A stretch of DNA of 64,000 bases from Rhizobium sophorae (GTDB taxonomy: Bacteria; Pseudomonadota; Alphaproteobacteria; Rhizobiales; Rhizobiaceae): assembly GCF_013087515.1 (NCBI RefSeq), contig NZ_JABFCN010000070.1, positions 186,001-250,000 of the forward strand, written 5' to 3'. The first letter of the stretch is position 1; every line of letters begins with the position of its first letter. A program made the translations under genes and the position numbers. The notes under the pieces were generated by a model that ran no database searches, was not told the origin of the DNA, and saw only the letters and a list, made by a program, of their open reading frames with translations. Below are positions 59,707 to 64,000 of the stretch, piece by piece.

Positions 59707-60777
59707 ATGCCGATGATGGAACTGGGGCTTTACACATTTGCCGACGTCAATCCGAAGCCTGCCGGTAGCAGAGGTGTCGAAGGGGCGGAGCGGCTGAAGA
59801 ACCTGATCGAGGAAATCGAGCTCGCCGATCAGGTGGGACTCGATGTCTTCGGGCTCGGCGAGCATCATCGACCGGACTATGCGGCATCCGCTCCTGCAGT
59901 CGTATTGGCTGCGGCCGCGGTCAAAACGAAGAACATCCGGCTGACCAGTGCGGTCACCGTGCTCTCCTCCGACGATCCGGTGCGTGTCTTCCAGCAGTTT
60001 TCGACGCTCGATCTGATCTCCAATGGCCGCGCCGAAATCATGGCGGGGCGTGGCTCCTTCATCGAGTCCTTCCCGCTGTTCGGCTACAATCTCGAAGACT
60101 ACGACCAGCTTTTCGAGGAGAAGCTCGATCTGCTGCTGGCGCTGCGCGACAGCGAGGTTGTGGAGTGGAAGGGTGAGCTTCGCGCGCCGATCAACGGGCG
60201 CGGTGTCTATCCTAGGCCGCTGCAGGATCCGTTGCCGCTCTGGGTCGCGGTCGGCGGTACGCCGCAGTCGGTGGCGCGCGCCGGCGCACTGGGCCTGCCG
60301 GTGGCGCTGGCGATCATCGGCGGCGAGCCGCGCCGTTTTGCGCCGCTCTTCGATCTCTACCGCGAGGCCGCGCGCCGGGCAGGACAGGATCAGTCGAAGC
60401 TGAAGACCAGCATCAATGTCCACGGTTTCATCGCCGACACGACGGCGGCGGCGGCCGACCAGTTCTACGGGCCGCAGGCCGAGGTGATGAACCGCATCGG
60501 CCGCGAGCGCGGCTGGGGACCGACGAACCGGGCGCATTTCAACATGTCGCGCGGGCCGAACGGCGCGCTCTTCGTCGGTGATCCCGAGGTGGTCGCCGAA
60601 AAGATCATCGCCCATCATGCGCTCTTCAAGAACGACCGCTTCCTGCTGCAGATGGCCATCGGCCTGATGCCGCATGCCGAGATCATGCGCGGCATCGAGC
60701 TTTACGGCACGAAAGTCGCGCCGATCGTCAGAAAGGCGTTGACTGATAGCAGCGAAGAGGCGAAAGCCACGGCTTGA
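59707..60777 (+). CDS. LLM-class flavin-dependent monooxygenase
   Basis: 356 residues of the bacterial luciferase-like family: MELGLYTFADVNPKP, FGLGEHHRPDYAASAPAVVLAAAAVKTKNIRLTSAVTVLSSDDPVRVFQQFSTLDLISNGRAEIMAGRG, ending with a C-terminal helical part. It uses reduced FMN to oxidise an unknown substrate. ATG 59707 or 59716 are possible starts (MPM or MELG). It stands alone, 244 bases after the AHSA1 gene; that gap shows nothing else. Confidence 0.87.
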   Translation: MPMMELGLYTFADVNPKPAGSRGVEGAERLKNLIEEIELADQVGLDVFGLGEHHRPDYAASAPAVVLAAAAVKTKNIRLTSAVTVLSSDDPVRVFQQFSTLDLISNGRAEIMAGRGSFIESFPLFGYNLEDYDQLFEEKLDLLLALRDSEVVEWKGELRAPINGRGVYPRPLQDPLPLWVAVGGTPQSVARAGALGLPVALAIIGGEPRRFAPLFDLYREAARRAGQDQSKLKTSINVHGFIADTTAAAADQFYGPQAEVMNRIGRERGWGPTNRAHFNMSRGPNGALFVGDPEVVAEKIIAHHALFKNDRFLLQMAIGLMPHAEIMRGIELYGTKVAPIVRKALTDSSEEAKATA

Positions 60778-60779
60778 CG

Positions 60780-60829
60780 AGCGCATGACGCCGAAGATCG
60801 GAATCGATTTTCGGATGGGAATATGCGCT
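60780..60829. repeat. palindromic extragenic element, diverged
   Basis: Arms agcgcat (60780-60786) and atgcgct (60823-60829) flank ccgaagatcgg and cgattttcgg. The overall plan (CAT arms, CCGAA inside, TTTTCGG inside) resembles copies 1 and 2, so it may be a relative. Confidence 0.5.
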
Positions 60830-60923
60830 GATTCGAAGGGACAGAGCGTCCTTAGGGCTTCCTGTTGGAGGCGCGGCGCTCTAAGGCGGCCGCTGCCGCC
60901 CTGCGCAAGGCCGGAACAGACGA

Positions 60924-61682
60924 ATGGTTATCGCAAACGACGATGAACTGACCAAGCTCAAGGAGATCGGCCGCATCTGCGCCAACGCCATCCAGGTGAT
61001 GGCGGCGGCGATGGAGCCCGGCATGACGACGCTGGAGCTCGACCAGATCGGCCGCAAAGTGCTCGAGGATTCGGGCGCGCGTTCGGCGCCGGAGTTCTGC
61101 TACCAGTTTCCCGGTGCCACCTGCATCAGTATCAACGAGGAAATCGCCCACGGCATTCCCGGCCCGCGCGTCATCCGCGCCGGCGATCTCATCAATATCG
61201 ACGTCTCGGCGGAAAAGGACGGCTTCTTCGCCGATACCGGCGCCTCCTTCACGATGCCGCCGGTCAAGCCGAAGATCGAGCGGCTCTGCCGCGACGGCAA
61301 GCGGGCGCTGTGGATCGGGCTCAACCAGGTCAAATCAGGCGAGCCGCTGGCAAAGATCGGCACAGCCGTCGGCGCCTTCGCGCAGAAGAACCGCTATACG
61401 CTGGTCGCCAATCTGGCGAGCCACGGCGTCGGTCGCTCGCTGCATGAGGAGCCGGCCGAGCTCTCGACCTGGCCGGACCCTTCGGAAAAACGGATGATGA
61501 CGGAAGGTCTCGTCTTCACCGTCGAGCCATTTCTCTCGCTCGGCGCGACATGGGCCGAAGGCGGCGACGATGCCTGGACGCTCTATGCCGATCCGAAGGC
61601 GCCGACCGTGCAATACGAACACACGGTGGTCGCGACGCGCAACGGGCCGGTGGTTCTCACCTTGCCGGATGAGCGGGGGTAA
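60924..61682 (+). CDS. map: type I methionine aminopeptidase
   Basis: 252 residues. The five metal ligands are visible: Asp in INIDVSAEKDG, Asp in FFADTGASF, His in ASHGVGRSLHEEP, Glu in FTVEPFLS, Glu in QYEHTVVATRNG. It removes the initiator Met. A second map is usual in rhizobia, so this may not be the only copy. gaacagacga precedes the ATG; the upstream leader has no obvious Shine-Dalgarno. Confidence 0.93.
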   Translation: MVIANDDELTKLKEIGRICANAIQVMAAAMEPGMTTLELDQIGRKVLEDSGARSAPEFCYQFPGATCISINEEIAHGIPGPRVIRAGDLINIDVSAEKDGFFADTGASFTMPPVKPKIERLCRDGKRALWIGLNQVKSGEPLAKIGTAVGAFAQKNRYTLVANLASHGVGRSLHEEPAELSTWPDPSEKRMMTEGLVFTVEPFLSLGATWAEGGDDAWTLYADPKAPTVQYEHTVVATRNGPVVLTLPDERG

Positions 61683-61835
61683 GGCTTTTTTCCAACATCT
61701 CTATCGGGAGCACGGCATTCTCCAGCGTCCCTCATCCTTGTACGTAGCCTGTAGGGCGGAGCCTCGAAGGACGCGCCGCAGCGCTGCTCCTGGCATCCAT
61801 CGGACGCTGAAGCACCCGCTGTGTGGCCTTCATCT

Positions 61836-62411
61836 TCAGCCCCGCGTTCCCGGCCTGCCGCCTTGCAGGATTTCGGTGGCGGCGCGTTCGAGGATGCCGG
61901 CGATGCGGGCGGCTTCGGGTTTCGACCAGGGATAGCGCATCCGCAGCGCCGAGCGCAGCAGCATGCGGGCGGCGCGGATATCGCCGCCGTCCTGCATGAA
62001 GTCGCCGTCATCGCCATCGTCGGCGCCGTGACGGTCGGTTTCGAAGACACGCTTCACATAGGCCATCTTCTCACCGATGCGCTCGAGCTTGGCGAGCGTG
62101 TGCAGGATCATGTCGCGGTTTTCCTCGACGCGGCGGCGGCCGGCCTCGGTGATGCGATAGAGCTTCTTGGCGCCCTCGGCCTCGACCTCGGCAAGACCGG
62201 TTTCTTCGAGATAGGTGAGTGCAGGATAGATGACGCCGGGACTCGGCACGTAGAAGCCGCCGGAACGCTCCTCCAGCAACTTTATCAATTCGTAGCCGTG
62301 GCGCGGCTGCTCAGCGAGCAGCGCCAGGATGACTAGTTGCAGATCGCCTGCCGCGAATTTGCGGCCCATGCGGAAAGCGTCGCCGAACATGCCGCCTTTA
62401 AAGCCTCTCAT
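61836..62411 (-). CDS. PadR-family transcriptional regulator
   Basis: 191 residues from ATG 62411, chosen because AAAGGAAAC lies 5 bases upstream; ATG 62426 is also in frame but has none. Winged HTH: GDLQLVILALLAEQPRHGYELIKLLEERSGGFYVPSPGVIYPALTYLEETGLAEVEAEGAKKLYRIT, followed by a longer helical C-terminus than in minimal PadR, hence PadR subfamily 2-like. Divergent from the YbfB-like transporter; repeated boxes lie in its leader. Confidence 0.9.
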   Translation of the reverse strand: MRGFKGGMFGDAFRMGRKFAAGDLQLVILALLAEQPRHGYELIKLLEERSGGFYVPSPGVIYPALTYLEETGLAEVEAEGAKKLYRITEAGRRRVEENRDMILHTLAKLERIGEKMAYVKRVFETDRHGADDGDDGDFMQDGGDIRAARMLLRSALRMRYPWSKPEAARIAGILERAATEILQGGRPGTRG

Positions 62412-62432
62412 GCCGTTTCCTTTCATCGTTAG

Positions 62433-62467
62433 ATATATCGTCGACTATGTCGTAAAACATATATCGT
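62433..62467. promoter_or_regulatory. iterated boxes upstream of padR-like gene
   Basis: Three spaced copies of a nine-base box: atatatcgt (62433-62441), ctatgtcgt (62445-62453), atatatcgt (62459-62467). They lie in the divergent gap just upstream of the PadR gene, a good position for an autoregulatory operator. Confidence 0.5.
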
Positions 62468-62577
62468 AAGATAATTCCTTTCAAGTGCAGCAGAGATTTT
62501 TTGATGTTTCGGGAAATTGATCGATCGATCAGAATTACTTGATTGTGATGCCGGTGCTGCGGCGCGATAAGCGCTGC

Positions 62578-63762
62578 ATGCTCGTGCGCACCGGTCACTC
62601 CCCGCCGAATCTTGTCTCCACCGCCGCTGCCGGCGCCGTTGCCATGGCCGCTGCCATGGGCTTCGGGCGCTTCTCCTACACGCCGATCCTGCCCGGTATG
62701 ATCATCGGCGTGCCGCTTTCGGCAGCGGATGCAGGCTTTATCGCATCGGCGAATTTCGTCGGTTATCTCGTCGGCGCGGTGCTTGCCGCCTATGGCTGGG
62801 CGGCGGGGCGGGAGCGGCTGGTGGCGCTGCTGTCGCTGCTGGCAACCGCCATCCTGCTTGCTGCCATGGCCGCTACCGATTCCGTCGCGATTTTTGCCGT
62901 CATCCGTTTCCTCGCCGGCATCGCCAGCGCCTTTGCGATGGTCTTCACCTCGTCGATTGTGCTCAGCCACGGGGCTGCTGCCGGCAACGATCATGTGCAG
63001 GCGGCGCATTTCGGCGGGCCGGGTGCTGGCATCGCGCTGTCCTCGGTCATGGTGTTTCTGATCGGCCTCGGCTTTCACGATGGGCCGGGCGGCTGGCGCG
63101 CCGACTGGATCGGCGGGGCGCTTTGTTGCGCGGCAAGCCTCGTCGTCGTTTTCCTGCTGCTGCCGTCGGCGCCGGCGCAATCGGCGCAGTCGGGCAAGGA
63201 GCCGGCGCTCATCTGGAACCGGCCGATGGTGTTGCTGACTTTGTCCTACGGCCTGTTCGGCTTCGGCTATGTCATCACCGCGACCTTCCTCGTCACCATC
63301 GCGCGCCTTTCTGCAACCGGGCCCTTCGTCGAATTCCTGTGCTGGTTCATTGCCGGCCTGACGGCGGCGGTGGCGCTGTTTGCCTGGAAGCCGCTGGTCA
63401 AGCCGCTCGGGCTTGGCGGCGTCTATGTCGCGGCGCTTCTGGTCGAAGCCACCGGCGTGCTAGCGACCGTTGCGCTGCCGGCTTCTGCCGCACCGCTGAT
63501 CGGCGGGGCGCTGTTCGGGGCGACGTTCCTGGCAATCACCGCCTACGGGCTGCAGATCGGCCGCAAGCTTTCGCCCGAGAGCCCGCGGCGGATCCTGGCG
63601 ATGATGACGGCCGCCTTTGGCGTCGGCCAGATCGTCGGGCCTGTCGTTGCCGGCTGGATCGCCGAGCGCAGCGGCAACTTCACCGTCCCGACGGTGATCG
63701 CCGCCGTGGCACTCGTCGCCTGCGCAGCGCTGGTGATGCCGGTGATCAGGAAAATCGCTTAA
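62578..63762 (+). CDS. YbfB/YjiJ-family MFS transporter
   Basis: About 394 residues from ATG 62578 (TTG 62539 and ATG 62548 also in frame; none has a strong ribosome site). Twelve membrane helices. Early AAAMGFGRFSYTPILPGMI and ASANFVGYLVGAVLAAY are typical of the YbfB (DUF1228) branch. Substrate unknown. Divergent from the PadR regulator, which suggests a regulated efflux pair. Confidence 0.85.
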   Translation: MLVRTGHSPPNLVSTAAAGAVAMAAAMGFGRFSYTPILPGMIIGVPLSAADAGFIASANFVGYLVGAVLAAYGWAAGRERLVALLSLLATAILLAAMAATDSVAIFAVIRFLAGIASAFAMVFTSSIVLSHGAAAGNDHVQAAHFGGPGAGIALSSVMVFLIGLGFHDGPGGWRADWIGGALCCAASLVVVFLLLPSAPAQSAQSGKEPALIWNRPMVLLTLSYGLFGFGYVITATFLVTIARLSATGPFVEFLCWFIAGLTAAVALFAWKPLVKPLGLGGVYVAALLVEATGVLATVALPASAAPLIGGALFGATFLAITAYGLQIGRKLSPESPRRILAMMTAAFGVGQIVGPVVAGWIAERSGNFTVPTVIAAVALVACAALVMPVIRKIA

Positions 63763-63765
63763 CCG

Positions 63766-63781
63766 GTTACATCTCTGTAAC
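63766..63781. promoter_or_regulatory. inverted repeat upstream of sbmA/bacA
   Basis: Perfect arms gttaca (63766-63771) and tgtaac (63776-63781) with a 4-base spacer lie 107 bases before the bacA GTG, right after the MFS stop. This could be an operator or the end of the MFS transcript; no T tract follows. Confidence 0.45.
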
Positions 63782-63887
63782 AATGGGCCGAACCCATTGC
63801 TGCTTCCTTGGAACTGCCTTAGTTTCCGGCACAATCAGTGTTCCACGACACTCCCGAGACTCACAGTTCAGGAAAGCAAAGCCCTCC

Positions 63888-64000
63888 GTGTTTCATTCCT
63901 TCTTTCCACAGCCAAAGGCGTTCTTCACTTCGCTCGCAATCTGGACGCTGGCTGCGATTTTTGGCTGGTATTTCTTCGCCGCTGGTCTTGGTGCTTCCCT
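63888..64000 (+). CDS. bacA: SbmA/BacA-type peptide transporter, N-terminal fragment
   Basis: GTG start at 63888; 37 codons are visible before the window ends. The reading FHSFFPQPKAFFTSLAIWTLAAIFGWYFF matches the characteristic SbmA/BacA opening (FxSFFPxPxxFFxSAxxW) and the first membrane helix. BacA is needed for survival of rhizobia inside legume nodule cells, where it imports host NCR peptides. Only a fragment, so integrity cannot be judged. Confidence 0.82.
   Translation, partial: MFHSFFPQPKAFFTSLAIWTLAAIFGWYFFAAGLGAS

Noticed and set aside
1..64000. tRNA, rRNA, CRISPR arrays, prophage or plasmid replication genes
   Set aside because: None was recognised on either strand by reading; a covariance-model scan could still reveal a small RNA gene.

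Overview
The window looks like chromosomal DNA of a fast-growing Rhizobium (R. leguminosarum / R. etli type). The reasons are the GC-rich coding style with C/G third positions, the gbpR-chvE-gguABC sugar locus typical of Rhizobiaceae, the xanthine dehydrogenase genes beside bdhA (an arrangement known in Sinorhizobium), the start of sbmA/bacA at the right edge, and several rhizobial extragenic palindromes. I found no tRNA, rRNA, CRISPR array, complete insertion sequence or replication origin.

Layout. 1-8708: the start of gbpR, then chvE-gguA-gguB-gguC followed by a 2-ketoglutarate semialdehyde dehydrogenase and an L-arabinonate dehydratase; together these import aldoses and oxidise L-arabinose without phosphorylation. 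8844-12031: a three-gene set (circularly permuted ATP-grasp, alpha-E protein, transglutaminase-like) of the conserved but poorly understood peptide-forming type. 12419-13318: a DMT transporter. 13489-19446: a minus-strand cluster of small exported (several Cys-rich) proteins, a fatty-acid-hydroxylase-like membrane enzyme and a DevB/DevC/DevA-type exporter, divergent from an OmpR-type two-component system (19649-21729). 22106-25202: a DEAD-box RNA helicase and an AlkC-like glycosylase. 25275-28994: a LacI regulator divergent from a DHDPS-family lyase and an MFS transporter, with an operator directly after the promoter -10. 29113-35868: a small exported protein, a large soluble hybrid histidine kinase, a split mnmC (mnmD facing an FAD oxidoreductase) and a 2H-phosphoesterase-like DUF1045 protein.

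Purine catabolism is spread over three blocks. puuE-uraD-(degenerate HepT-like)-allA-uraH with a metallophosphoesterase lie at 35984-39367. guaD and puuD lie at 44431-46973. xdhC, xdhB and xdhA lie at 49533-54635 with bdhA. The chain runs from guanine through xanthine, urate, hydroxyisourate, OHCU, allantoin and allantoate to ureidoglycolate and glyoxylate plus urea; only the allantoate amidohydrolase step is not seen here. Between the blocks is a yqiK-like flotillin operon (39503-43045) whose first gene joins a domain resembling the N-terminal part of IS605 OrfB/TnpB to a PspA/IM30 coiled coil, with a strong internal ribosome site in front of the PspA part. lldD follows.

55599-64000: glpK, a YciI / ECF42-type sigma factor / AHSA1 module, a luciferase-like monooxygenase, a type I methionine aminopeptidase, a PadR regulator divergent from a YbfB-type MFS transporter, and the first 113 bases of sbmA/bacA. 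The most unusual items are the TnpB-like/PspA fusion, the exporter cluster with its shared Cys repeat, the HepT-like protein with its catalytic motif erased, and a possible small RNA at 21970-22086.
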